Origin: Oligoflexia bacterium
GTDB taxonomy: Bacteria > Bdellovibrionota > UBA1018
Reading direction: 5' to 3'
Assembly (NCBI GenBank): GCA_903935335.1
Contig: CAIZRG010000051.1
Location: 62,001 to 126,000 of the forward strand
Length of the DNA: 64,000 nucleotides
Shown here in pieces: positions 25,427 to 34,443 of this stretch. The notes below the pieces were generated by a model. That model saw nothing but the letters and a program-made list of their open reading frames with translations, did no database searches and was not told the origin of the DNA. The position numbers and the translations under genes were made by a program. Within the stretch, counting starts at the first letter, position 1; the number at the start of each line of letters is the position of its first letter.

Positions 25427-26159
25427 AAAACATAGCACTCCCTACTTCAGACTGCGCTCGATGGTGTGTCCCCTTCAACAGACAAACTCCATTCCAAAGA
25501 AGACATAAACCAATATAAGTCATAAATAATAAAAAAAGAGTAATTTCAGGCTTCATAGCAATGAGAATCATCACCAGTACACCTACCAACAAATAACCAA
25601 AAGTCGCTCTGGATCTCCAGTTCAGTTCTTTACAGGAAGGAAAACGAATCGTGCTCACCATGAGACTTGCCAAACCGAAAGTTAAAATAAGAACAAAGGG
25701 ATGGTTAGGATTTAGCCAGTTCAGTGTTTGATTAAAAATAACAAAGGTAGCCACAACTCCACCTGCCATTGGAATCGGCAAACCCTGAAAATAATTTTTT
25801 GGAATCACTGCAGAACTCACATTAAAACGAGCCAACCGAAGAGCTCCACACGTTACAAAAAGAAAAGCCGCTAACCATCCCAGTCGATCATAAGGCTCCA
25901 AAGCCCACTGATGAAGAAGAATGGCTGGAGCCATACCGAAGGAAATTAAATCGGACAAACTGTCGTATTCAACTCCAAATTCACTGGTAGCTTTTGCCAA
26001 CCTTGCAATTCGTCCATCCAACATGTCAAACACACCGGCTGCCACAATGGCCCAGGAGGCCATCACAAAACTCTGATGAATCGATGCAATAATAGAATAA
26101 AATCCACAAAACATATTGACTGTGGTTACAAAATTGGGAACAATGTAAATTTTTCTCAT
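25419..26159 (-). CDS. pssA: CDP-diacylglycerol-serine O-phosphatidyltransferase
   Basis: A 246-residue inner-membrane enzyme. The CDP-alcohol phosphotransferase signature DGxxARx8Gx3Dx3D is complete (DGRIARLAKATSEFGVEYDS, then LSD), and about eight helices are visible. It makes phosphatidylserine, the precursor of phosphatidylethanolamine. It lacks the N-terminal extension of the E. coli soluble type and belongs to the membrane (Bacillus-like) PssA group. No phosphatidylserine decarboxylase (psd) gene is next to it, although this pair is often adjacent. Confidence 0.93.
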   Translation of the reverse strand: MRKIYIVPNFVTTVNMFCGFYSIIASIHQSFVMASWAIVAAGVFDMLDGRIARLAKATSEFGVEYDSLSDLISFGMAPAILLHQWALEPYDRLGWLAAFLFVTCGALRLARFNVSSAVIPKNYFQGLPIPMAGGVVATFVIFNQTLNWLNPNHPFVLILTFGLASLMVSTIRFPSCKELNWRSRATFGYLLVGVLVMILIAMKPEITLFLLFMTYIGLCLLWNGVCLLKGTHHRAQSEVGSAMFYE

Positions 26160-26199
26160 TTGTACCTATTTATACCCTAAAAAAATCAGTTACGCCGGT

Positions 26200-27135
26200 C
26201 TAAAAGACTTCCAGTAAGAGCGACACTCCAAAGACTACAAATATAACTCCCAAGGTCCTAGAAATACAAAACTTCTCTAGCTTTAACAAAACTGCTACAG
26301 GCACCGAAATCACAGGTGCTAAAGCCGCTAAAGCAGGACCCACAACAAAAGAAGAATGAGCCAGACCATAGACATAAAGCAATGACCCTAGAAAAGCCTC
26401 AATCACAAATAGCCAAGAATATCGAAAGAGTTCCCTTCGTGATAGGAAAATAGGATCTTTCGGCACTAAAAGACGCCCAAACCCTAAACAAAAAATGAAA
26501 GCGAGTGTCATTCGAACTGTATTGGCCACTGAAGGAGACAGTTGCTCACCCACCCGCGCAACTGCAAAACTATTTGCACCCCAGCCAATTGAAGCCATCA
26601 CAGCAAGAAACAACCCAGTCCATGGGACTTTCTTCTTCTTTCGTTCTAAATCATTAAGTGATTCACCCAAATTTTCCGGTGAAGCTCCAGAAAGAACAAC
26701 AATAACAACCCCCAACAAAGTGAATCCAAGACCAAAGACTTGACCTGAATGGATTGGTTCTCTCCCTATCCAAACCCCTGCCAAGAATGACCAAACAGGA
26801 TAACAGGAAGCAATCGCTAGAGCACCAGGCACTCCCATGGACCGAGTACTCCAATAAAATAAAATATCACCTAGCCCATAGCTTCCCAAGATCGAAATGG
26901 AAAACCATCCCCAATGAACAAACGTCACTCTTTGGTAACTTGCCAAACCCTCTATGAGCCCTCCAGAAACTAAAAATGTCATCAAAATAAACAAGGGTAA
27001 AGCAAAGGAAGCTCGAGCCAGATTAATAGAAAAAGGAGAGTAAGTCCGAGACAGCTTTGAATAACTGGAGGAACCCAGAGCCCAAGCCACTGATGACCCC
27101 AATGCACATAAAGGGCCTAAGAAAGACGGTTCCAT
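26200..27135 (-). CDS. EamA/DMT-family transporter
   Basis: A 311-residue membrane protein with ten predicted helices in two homologous EamA halves (WALGSSSYSKLSRTYSPFSI; GWGANSFAVARVGEQLSPSV). The two halves are joined by a charged cytoplasmic loop (LNDLERKKKKVPW). Such proteins export amino acids, nucleotides or metabolites; the substrate cannot be read from sequence. The gene's start lies inside the end of tsaB (19-bp overlap), so it is probably expressed with it. Confidence 0.85.
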   Translation of the reverse strand: MEPSFLGPLCALGSSVAWALGSSSYSKLSRTYSPFSINLARASFALPLFILMTFLVSGGLIEGLASYQRVTFVHWGWFSISILGSYGLGDILFYWSTRSMGVPGALAIASCYPVWSFLAGVWIGREPIHSGQVFGLGFTLLGVVIVVLSGASPENLGESLNDLERKKKKVPWTGLFLAVMASIGWGANSFAVARVGEQLSPSVANTVRMTLAFIFCLGFGRLLVPKDPIFLSRRELFRYSWLFVIEAFLGSLLYVYGLAHSSFVVGPALAALAPVISVPVAVLLKLEKFCISRTLGVIFVVFGVSLLLEVF

Positions 27136-27968
27136 AGCACCTCTTTCCTTTTGAGTTCTGCATTTGAAGCTCTGAGATAACGAGGATAAACATCTAAAGC
27201 TTCAGGGCTTAAACCTCCCTGATAAGCTTGCCAGGCTAAAATACCTACAGAGCGGCCTTGAATCAGGCAACTCAAAGGGACCTCATAAGACTGCCTCTTC
27301 AGCTGAGGAAGCTTTCCCCAAACCTCGAGGTATCTCTGCCCACCCTCTCCGATGAGAACCCATCGGGTCTTTTTCTGACTCCCAAAAAATTTTTTTTTCA
27401 CCCCATCGACAAGGGCTTCAGGCTGAATGACTTGCTCTTGCACCTTTAAACTCCAAGTGCAACCTTTTTTTGTCCATGTGCAACACCGAGCCACATCAGG
27501 AGCATAGCCCCAAAGCGCAAAAACTTCCCCTTGGCAAGCATCAGTAACAGCAACCACAACAGTCTGAGTCTCCAAACATCTTACTTTCTCTCCAAAATGA
27601 AGAGAAACCGGACGCGCCAAAGCCGCCAAGCTTGAAATTCCCACGAGTGGTTTTTTACAGATATGAGCCAAGGTGCGAGCTGTGGTGACCCCAATACGTA
27701 AGCCTGTAAAACTTCCAGGCCCAACTCCTACCCCAAAAACATCAATATCTTTGAGGCCCCATCGAGCTGCTTGAAGTGTTTGATGAATTCCCCACAGCAA
27801 TTGTTCGGAGTGAGTGGCGTCTACATTTAAGGTGAACTCCGCAACCAAATTTACCCGACTTAAGTCGAAACGATGATTCGCCTGATATTGAATATCCTGA
27901 GGTTCATCCCACTCAAGTGCTGCAAGAGCTCCAGTTTTTGATGATGTATCCCAGGCTATTAACTTCAT
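27117..27968 (-). CDS. tsaB: tRNA threonylcarbamoyladenosine biosynthesis protein TsaB
   Basis: A 283-residue ASKHA-fold protein. It begins LIAWDTSSKTGALAALEW and has DATHSEQLLWGIHQTL, then GVGPGSFTGLRIGVTTARTL and PLVGISSLAALA, the family core. TsaB is the scaffold of the TsaBDE complex that makes t6A37 of ANN-reading tRNAs; tsaD and tsaE are not in this window. Residues about 150-185 contain several extra Cys and Trp residues (CCTWTKKGCTWSLKVQ), which is unusual for the family. Confidence 0.92.
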   Translation of the reverse strand: MKLIAWDTSSKTGALAALEWDEPQDIQYQANHRFDLSRVNLVAEFTLNVDATHSEQLLWGIHQTLQAARWGLKDIDVFGVGVGPGSFTGLRIGVTTARTLAHICKKPLVGISSLAALARPVSLHFGEKVRCLETQTVVVAVTDACQGEVFALWGYAPDVARCCTWTKKGCTWSLKVQEQVIQPEALVDGVKKKFFGSQKKTRWVLIGEGGQRYLEVWGKLPQLKRQSYEVPLSCLIQGRSVGILAWQAYQGGLSPEALDVYPRYLRASNAELKRKEVLWNRLS

Positions 27969-28003
27969 GAAAAACTTCCTCTACACAATTCACTTCAGGA
28001 CTT

Positions 28004-29665
28004 TTAGGAGTAAAATAAACGGGCAATATCATTGTGGAAAGCAATACCCATCAACGCCAGAATTAAAATCAGCCCTACGCTTTGAATCACTTCCATCTGC
28101 CTTAGAGTCAGGGGCTTGCCTCGAACCATCTCTATCCCGAGTAACATGAGATGCCCTCCATCTAAAACTGGAACAGGAAGAATATTTAATACCCCTAAAC
28201 CAATTGAAAAAATAGCCATATTATTCAAAAAAACAATCAATCCTCGAGCAAGTGACTCACCCGCAATTTTACCAATCATAATAGGACCCCCGATCGTTCC
28301 AACAGAAACTTCTCCCGTCAGCATTTTTCGGAGGGAAATCAAATTTCTCCAAGAAAAAGACACCATTCGATCGGTGGCTGTATAAACCAGTTTAAAAGGA
28401 TTCCAAATTCGCTCAACAAAAGTCTCAGGCTCAGAAAGAATTAATTTAGGAATAATTCCAACTGTGAATTGGGTGGTTTTATTTAAAATAGGATCCCGCA
28501 TAGACGTTGCTGTTGGGACCATGGGCTTCGATACCATCTTTCCCTGATGCTCCCATGTGAGGAGAACTTTTCCCTCTTTTTCCCCTGACTTCTGAACAGC
28601 GTCTTTAAGCTCAAAAAAACTTTCCACCTTTTGCTTTCCTACACTGACTAACCGATCTCCAGGCAAAATCCCTGATCCCTCTGCAGGAGATTTTGCAATA
28701 GTCTTTTCTACAAAAAGTTCCGAAGAATGAAGACCAAAATCATCTCCTAAGTTGCTCGCCCTTTGAGGTTTGGTTAGCAAGAATAATTTAATTTGAGCGA
28801 CTTTCGGACTTTTCACCTGAACCTTAAAAGTACTGCCAGGTAAAACACCTGAATAAATCTTTTCCATCTCCTCCCAATGAAAAACAGGGTGTTGGTCCAA
28901 CTCGACCACCTGGTCTCCTGTTTCAATCCCATGCAAAGCTACCGAAGATTTTGGATCTGATACACCCACTACCGTAGATCTAGGCATAGGCAAAATTCCA
29001 GAAATTTCACCTACCCGAGTCGATTCTCCGTAGAGACTAAAACCTGACTGACTTGAGATCTGGACCTCAAGATGAACAGATTTTTGCTGCCCTGGATGAA
29101 TCACTTCGAAATCTACCTTTTTATCTGGATTTTGATTCACTATGATCAGAATTTCTTCAAATTTTTTCAAAGGTTTTTGATTCACAGACAAAACTCGATC
29201 CCCACTTTGAAATCCTATTTTTTCAGCTGCAGAATAACGAACAACCCGTCCAATGACACTGGATATCTGAGGTTCTCCAATCAAAAGAATCACCATGAAA
29301 ATAAAAACTGCTAAAATAAAATTAAAAAGTGGACCGCCAAAAAAAATAAAAAACCGTTTCCAGGGTTCTTGTCGATGCAAGGATCGACGAGCTTCTTCTT
29401 CTGAAAGTTCAGTGTCTCGGTCTTCACCTAAAAGCTTGACATACCCTCCCATCGGAATCATCGAAATTCTAAACTCAGTTTCCCCTTTTTGACGACTCCA
29501 AAGTTTAGGGCCAAACCCGACCGAAAAAATCTGTGCTTTCACCCGAAAGATCTTGGCAAAAATAAAATGGCCTAACTCATGAAAAACAACCAGTGGAACT
29601 AAAATAATAATAAATGCAAGCAAAGATTGCAAAAACGAGAAAAACCCATTGAACGAAGCTACCAT
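28004..29665 (-). CDS. rseP: Site-2 intramembrane metalloprotease RseP
   Basis: A 553-residue protein, longer than the about 450 residues of E. coli RseP. The zinc motif HELGH is at 29-33 in the first helix, and the third metal ligand is in NILPVPVLDGGHLMLL near the C-terminus. Two, and perhaps three, PDZ modules lie between (GRVVRYSAAEKIGFQSGDRV; VGVSDPKSSVALHGIETGDQ; KSPAEGSGILPGDRLVSVG), which explains the extra length. It cuts anti-sigma factors or signal-peptide remnants in the inner membrane. It sits 12 bp from cdsA in the conserved uppS-cdsA-rseP order. Confidence 0.95.
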   Translation of the reverse strand: MVASFNGFFSFLQSLLAFIIILVPLVVFHELGHFIFAKIFRVKAQIFSVGFGPKLWSRQKGETEFRISMIPMGGYVKLLGEDRDTELSEEEARRSLHRQEPWKRFFIFFGGPLFNFILAVFIFMVILLIGEPQISSVIGRVVRYSAAEKIGFQSGDRVLSVNQKPLKKFEEILIIVNQNPDKKVDFEVIHPGQQKSVHLEVQISSQSGFSLYGESTRVGEISGILPMPRSTVVGVSDPKSSVALHGIETGDQVVELDQHPVFHWEEMEKIYSGVLPGSTFKVQVKSPKVAQIKLFLLTKPQRASNLGDDFGLHSSELFVEKTIAKSPAEGSGILPGDRLVSVGKQKVESFFELKDAVQKSGEKEGKVLLTWEHQGKMVSKPMVPTATSMRDPILNKTTQFTVGIIPKLILSEPETFVERIWNPFKLVYTATDRMVSFSWRNLISLRKMLTGEVSVGTIGGPIMIGKIAGESLARGLIVFLNNMAIFSIGLGVLNILPVPVLDGGHLMLLGIEMVRGKPLTLRQMEVIQSVGLILILALMGIAFHNDIARLFYS

Positions 29666-29677
29666 GAAGACCTCCGT

Positions 29678-30499
29678 TTAACCTAATAACCGGATACAAA
29701 TATACATGACCGGTAAACTAAATACCACCCCATCGAATCGATCCAAAAAGCCTCCATGACCTGGCAGAATTGACCCTGAGTCTTTCCTATCAAATGCACG
29801 TTTAAAAAAGCTTTCACAAAGATCTCCCACCTGAGCCGTCCCTCCCACCAGAACTGGACATAAGAGCGTAACCACCCAAGACAAAGAAGGATACCAAATA
29901 AATTTAAAAATAAAAAACACTCCAATACTCGCAGACAATCCTGCCAGAGCACCCTCCACCGTCTTTTTAGGACTAATGCTAGGATATAATTTACTCTTCC
30001 CCCATCGTTTCCCCACAAAATAGGCTAACGTATCCGATGCCCAAACCATGCAAAAGAAAACGACAATCCATGAAACCCCTCCAGAAATTTCATAAATTTT
30101 AAGAAAATAAAGCGGAATAAAAATTAAATAAATGAGAGCAAAAACACAAGCCATTAATTCTTTAAAATGAATGGAAAGTAATTCTCCAGAGTATCTCCGC
30201 GCTGAAAACAAGAAATACGAAAATAAAATCAAAAAACAAAAGATGCAGAGCATAAACTCAGCTTGGGGAACAATAAGGCTTACAAATGTCACAAACCAAC
30301 TGATCGAAAGCAATGCATAACGTTTCTCACTCCGATCTTTTAATGAAAAAACAATATGGCAAAACTCAATCACCATTCCAAGAGAAATCCCAAAAGAGAT
30401 CAGCAATATCCCTAACCACTTCCCAAAAAGAATCAAGCAGATCAGTCCTACAGCACCTACAAGTCCGGTTATAATACGCTTTTTCGATTCAGGAGTCAT
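29678..30499 (-). CDS. cdsA: Phosphatidate cytidylyltransferase
   Basis: A 273-residue membrane enzyme with about eight helices and the full CDS signature near the end (GDLCESFFKRAFDRKDSGSI, LPGHGGFLDRFDG). It makes CDP-diacylglycerol from phosphatidate and CTP and so feeds PssA, encoded 4 kb downstream on the same strand. The start overlaps no gene; 17 bp separate it from uppS. Confidence 0.95.
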   Translation of the reverse strand: MTPESKKRIITGLVGAVGLICLILFGKWLGILLISFGISLGMVIEFCHIVFSLKDRSEKRYALLSISWFVTFVSLIVPQAEFMLCIFCFLILFSYFLFSARRYSGELLSIHFKELMACVFALIYLIFIPLYFLKIYEISGGVSWIVVFFCMVWASDTLAYFVGKRWGKSKLYPSISPKKTVEGALAGLSASIGVFFIFKFIWYPSLSWVVTLLCPVLVGGTAQVGDLCESFFKRAFDRKDSGSILPGHGGFLDRFDGVVFSLPVMYICIRLLG

Positions 30500-30516
30500 A
30501 TCTATAGTCCAATTTT

Positions 30517-31296
30517 TTAGATAAAAATACCCGTTTTAGTTTTTTTAATGGGTGCCATAATAGAAGAAGAATTTGTTTCTTTTGTCAACCCCCCAAAACG
30601 CCTCTCTCTCACGGAATATTCACGAACAGCGTCCATTAAATTTTCAGAAGAAAAATCTGGCCAACAGACTTCTGTAAAAACTAGTTCAGCATAAGCAGCT
30701 TGCCAAAGCAAAAAATTACTGACTCTTTGTTCTCCACTCGTTCTAATAAATAAGTCAACCTGAGAAAACTCACCAAAACCAGCAGTCCAAAGATAATGCT
30801 CCATGAGTTCTTCACTCATCGAGTCAGCCTGACGTCGTCCTTCTAAACAATCCTGAGCAAAAGCCCGAGCAGCATTCACAAGTTCCCTTTTGGAACCATA
30901 GGACAAAGCAATGGTGAGCTGAAGACCTGTATTGGAACAAAGCTGATGCATCACCTGATCCAACACCAAACGAGTTTCCGAATCCAACCGTTCCATTTCT
31001 CCGATTACTCTGAGCCGAATATTCTGTTGGTGAAGCTCTTTGGCATCCCGAAGTAAAAATTTCCTTAAAAGCTTCCACAACACTTTTCTCTCAGCTTCAG
31101 GGCGAGACCAATTTTCAGTAGAAAATGCATAGAGTGTTAAGACTTTCACACCTAACCGATTTGCTTCACGCACTACATCTCTCACTCGGGTAGAGCCTCT
31201 GACGTGTCCAAAAACACGAGGACGACCCCTTCTCTGGGCCCAACGTCCATTTCCATCCATAATTATGGCAATGTGCCTAGGAATCGATAACACCAC
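30517..31296 (-). CDS. uppS: Undecaprenyl pyrophosphate synthase
   Basis: A 259-residue cis-prenyltransferase. HIAIIMDGNGRWAQRRGRPR carries catalytic Asp14, and the C-terminal DLFIRTSGEQRVSNFLLWQA, then YAELVF is present. It makes the C55 lipid carrier for peptidoglycan and surface polysaccharides. Its C-terminus has a short basic tail (MAPIKKTKTGIFI). It is 7 bp from frr in the rpsB-tsf-pyrH-frr-uppS cluster. Confidence 0.96.
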   Translation of the reverse strand: MVLSIPRHIAIIMDGNGRWAQRRGRPRVFGHVRGSTRVRDVVREANRLGVKVLTLYAFSTENWSRPEAERKVLWKLLRKFLLRDAKELHQQNIRLRVIGEMERLDSETRLVLDQVMHQLCSNTGLQLTIALSYGSKRELVNAARAFAQDCLEGRRQADSMSEELMEHYLWTAGFGEFSQVDLFIRTSGEQRVSNFLLWQAAYAELVFTEVCWPDFSSENLMDAVREYSVRERRFGGLTKETNSSSIMAPIKKTKTGIFI

Positions 31297-31303
31297 TGAG
31301 TGC

Positions 31304-31861
31304 TCAGATTGTCATGATTTCTTTTTCTTTCGAAGCAATGATTTTATCCACTTCAGCGACTTTTTCATCAGTCTTCTTTTGAACTTGATCCATTGCTTTC
31401 TTTATATCATCTTCAGAAAGAGTCTTAGCTTTTTCAAGTTTTTTCAACTCTTCATTCCCATCACGTCGATGATTCCGAACCCCTACTTTTGCTTCTTCTC
31501 CCATTTTTTTAACGAGCTTCACCATATCCTTTCGACGCTCCTCGGTCAAAAGTGGCAATGGAATCCGAATGATTTTCCCATCACTTTGAGGAGTCAAACC
31601 TAAGTTAGCAGCTAAAATAGCTTTTTCAATTGCTCCAATCACACCCGCCTCCCAAGGAGAGACTTGAATGGTTCTGGAATCGGGTGTAGTAATATTCGCC
31701 ACCTGATTTAAAGGAACACTCGAACCGTAGTATTGAACATGAACTGTATCAACTAAAGCAGTTGATGCTCGTCCTGTTCGCACTTTCGCCAATTCTGCTT
31801 TCAATGACTGGAGACTCTTATCCATACTCTGAGTCATTGAGTCTAGAACTGCTTTTGACAT
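31304..31861 (-). CDS. frr: Ribosome recycling factor
   Basis: A 185-residue protein of normal length. Conserved segments include LRTGRAS-like KVRTGRASTALVDTVHVQYY, NITTPDSRTIQVSPWE, and RIPLPLLTEERRKDMVKLVK. It splits post-termination ribosomes with EF-G. It follows pyrH by 25 bp, and a GGAG ribosome binding site is visible before the ATG. Confidence 0.97.
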   Translation of the reverse strand: MSKAVLDSMTQSMDKSLQSLKAELAKVRTGRASTALVDTVHVQYYGSSVPLNQVANITTPDSRTIQVSPWEAGVIGAIEKAILAANLGLTPQSDGKIIRIPLPLLTEERRKDMVKLVKKMGEEAKVGVRNHRRDGNEELKKLEKAKTLSEDDIKKAMDQVQKKTDEKVAEVDKIIASKEKEIMTI

Positions 31862-31886
31862 TTTATTCTCCTTAATTTCTGAACCC

Positions 31887-32627
<741 letters not shown>

Positions 32628-33254
32628 CTACTCTGACGGAGAAGATGAATCATCTTTTATTCCTTCACCCAAAGCAAACCGAGCAAATCGCCGAATCGAT
32701 AGATTCTCCCCAAGCGTTGCAATCGTCTCTTTTAAGAGCTGTTCAATGGTTTTACTGGGATCCTTCACAAAAGCTTGATGAAGCAAACAGTGATCTTCAA
32801 AAAACTTCTTGATCTTCCCTTCTGCAATTTTTTCAATGACGGCTACAGGTTTCCCTGAAGATTGCATTTGAGCAATTGCGATCTCCTTTTCTTTAGCCAG
32901 AACTTCTGCAGATACCTCTTCTGATCTGACCCATTGAGGACTAGCAGCAGCAATGTGCATAGCAACATCTTTGACAAAATGTCGAAACTGATCGGTGCGA
33001 GCCACAAAATCGGTTTCACAATTGACTTCCAAAAGAACACCGACTTTTCCCTCTCCATGAATATAAGAAGAAACTGCCCCCTCTTTAGTGAGCCTCCCTG
33101 CCTTTTTTGCAGCAGAAGCAACCCCTTTTTTCCGGAGATACTCAATGGCTTTTTCAAAATTACCGGCCGTCTCTGTTAGGGCTTTTTTACAGTCCATCAT
33201 CCCAGCACCGGTTTTTTCCCTGAGGTCTTTGACTAATCCTGCTGAAATTTCCAT
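32628..33254 (-). CDS. tsf: Elongation factor Ts (short form)
   Basis: A 208-residue EF-Ts with the N-terminal UBA-like domain (LVKDLREKTGAGMMDCKKAL), the TDFV motif in NCETDFVARTDQF and a single central core repeat ending FVKDPSKTIEQLL. It is shorter than the 283-residue E. coli protein because one core subdomain is missing, as in Thermus- and delta-type factors. It regenerates EF-Tu-GTP. It is 4 bp after rpsB. Confidence 0.96.
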   Translation of the reverse strand: MEISAGLVKDLREKTGAGMMDCKKALTETAGNFEKAIEYLRKKGVASAAKKAGRLTKEGAVSSYIHGEGKVGVLLEVNCETDFVARTDQFRHFVKDVAMHIAAASPQWVRSEEVSAEVLAKEKEIAIAQMQSSGKPVAVIEKIAEGKIKKFFEDHCLLHQAFVKDPSKTIEQLLKETIATLGENLSIRRFARFALGEGIKDDSSSPSE

Positions 33255-33258
33255 AAAA

Positions 33259-34194
33259 CTACTCTCCTTTCAGCACTTTTTTCAGTTTTTTCACTGGTTT
33301 GTCGGTCGCTGTTAAAGCTAGACTTTCGGGGGCAGCCTGAGCAACAACTGGCTCCTCTCCAGTCAATTCTGACTCCTCTTCTTGAGCCTCAAGATCAGCT
33401 TCATCAATACCTTGAAGGTCAATATCTCCTTCAAATCTTGAAACCTTTTTCTCAAATTCAGTTTCTTCTTTGCCCTCAGCAGCCGTTTCCTGAGCACGAA
33501 GCTTTTCTTGATAAGTCTTTACCCCTTCTAAGCAACTATCTGAAATCAACCGAGCAAAGAGACGAATGCTTCGAATTGCATCATCGTTCCCCGGGATTAC
33601 ATAAGTAATATTCGAGGGATCACAATTGGTATCCACAACCGCAATGGTTGGAATCCCAAGCTTCTTAGCTTCTTTCACAGCAATATGTTCTTTTTCAGTA
33701 TCAACAACAAAAATAGCCCCAGGGAGCTTTTTCATATCCTGAATTCCACCTAATGATTTTTTCAGGTTTTCAAGCTCTCGATCATATCGGGACTGCTCTT
33801 TTTTAGGTGTTTCATCCCACTCAGGAGAAATTTTAAGTGCTTCAATCTTCTTAAGACGATCAATCGAAGCTTTGACTGTTTGGTAATTAGTCAACATCCC
33901 ACCCAACCACCGGTTGGTCACATAATACATCCCAGCTCTTTTTGCTTCCTCTTCAATCACTTCCTTGGCTTGCTTTTTAGTCCCAACAAAAAGAACCTTC
34001 TTGCCTTCTGCTGTTACCTTAGCCGCAAAAATACAAGCGGCTCGAGTTTGATCGACCGTCTTTTGAAGATCGATGATGTAAATTCCGTTTCTGGCTCCAA
34101 ATACATAAGGCTTCATTTTTGGATTCCAACGACGGGTCTGATGACCAAAATGGACCCCTGACTCTAAAAGCTCTCGCATTGTCACTGCAGGCAT
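33259..34194 (-). CDS. rpsB: 30S ribosomal protein S2 with acidic C-terminal extension
   Basis: A 311-residue protein from the ATG at 34194, with TAAAGGAG 6 nt before it. The frame is open further upstream to 34356 but without a good signal. The core ([51 protein letters not shown]) is typical S2, ending near residue 228. About 80 extra residues follow (EEQEEES-type acidic stretch, then a basic end [13 protein letters not shown]). E. coli S2 is 241 residues. The extension is probably disordered; its role is unknown. Confidence 0.95.
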   Translation of the reverse strand: MPAVTMRELLESGVHFGHQTRRWNPKMKPYVFGARNGIYIIDLQKTVDQTRAACIFAAKVTAEGKKVLFVGTKKQAKEVIEEEAKRAGMYYVTNRWLGGMLTNYQTVKASIDRLKKIEALKISPEWDETPKKEQSRYDRELENLKKSLGGIQDMKKLPGAIFVVDTEKEHIAVKEAKKLGIPTIAVVDTNCDPSNITYVIPGNDDAIRSIRLFARLISDSCLEGVKTYQEKLRAQETAAEGKEETEFEKKVSRFEGDIDLQGIDEADLEAQEEESELTGEEPVVAQAAPESLALTATDKPVKKLKKVLKGE

Positions 34195-34209
34195 GAAAAA
34201 CTCCTTTAA

Positions 34210-34340
34210 CTGATTAAGAAATAGTGCGGAAGACATCACGACGCGACTGCGTGACAAAGACTTACCGCGGTTTATGAAGCTTTTCCAATCAAGAACCCCT
34301 CTTGACCTGAAAAAAGCCTCCCTCCACTCTAGATAACCAG
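34210..34340 (-). promoter_or_regulatory. Structured leader upstream of rpsB, candidate autoregulatory element
   Basis: In the 250-bp region before rpsB the leftward strand contains CACTCT...AGAGTG enclosing the stem CCAGC-AAGA-GCTGG (about 34335-34371), followed by GAGGGAGGCTTTTTT. S2 mRNAs in several proteobacteria have structured leaders bound by S2. Location and shape suggest the same here, but the fold does not obviously match a known consensus. The T6 run could instead terminate upstream transcription. Confidence 0.3.
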
Positions 34341-34443
34341 CTCTTGCTGGAACCACGAACGACCAGAGTGTGCGAAATGCTCTCTTTTGTACCGATCTTA
34401 AAGCATAGAATCAACTGAAAAATCAGAGAGATTGGGTTTTGAG

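Noticed and set aside
34195..34356. Extended N-terminus of S2 upstream of 34194
   Set aside because: The open frame continues but it lacks a ribosome binding site and S2-like sequence, whereas 34194 has AAAGGAG and the [10 protein letters not shown] start.
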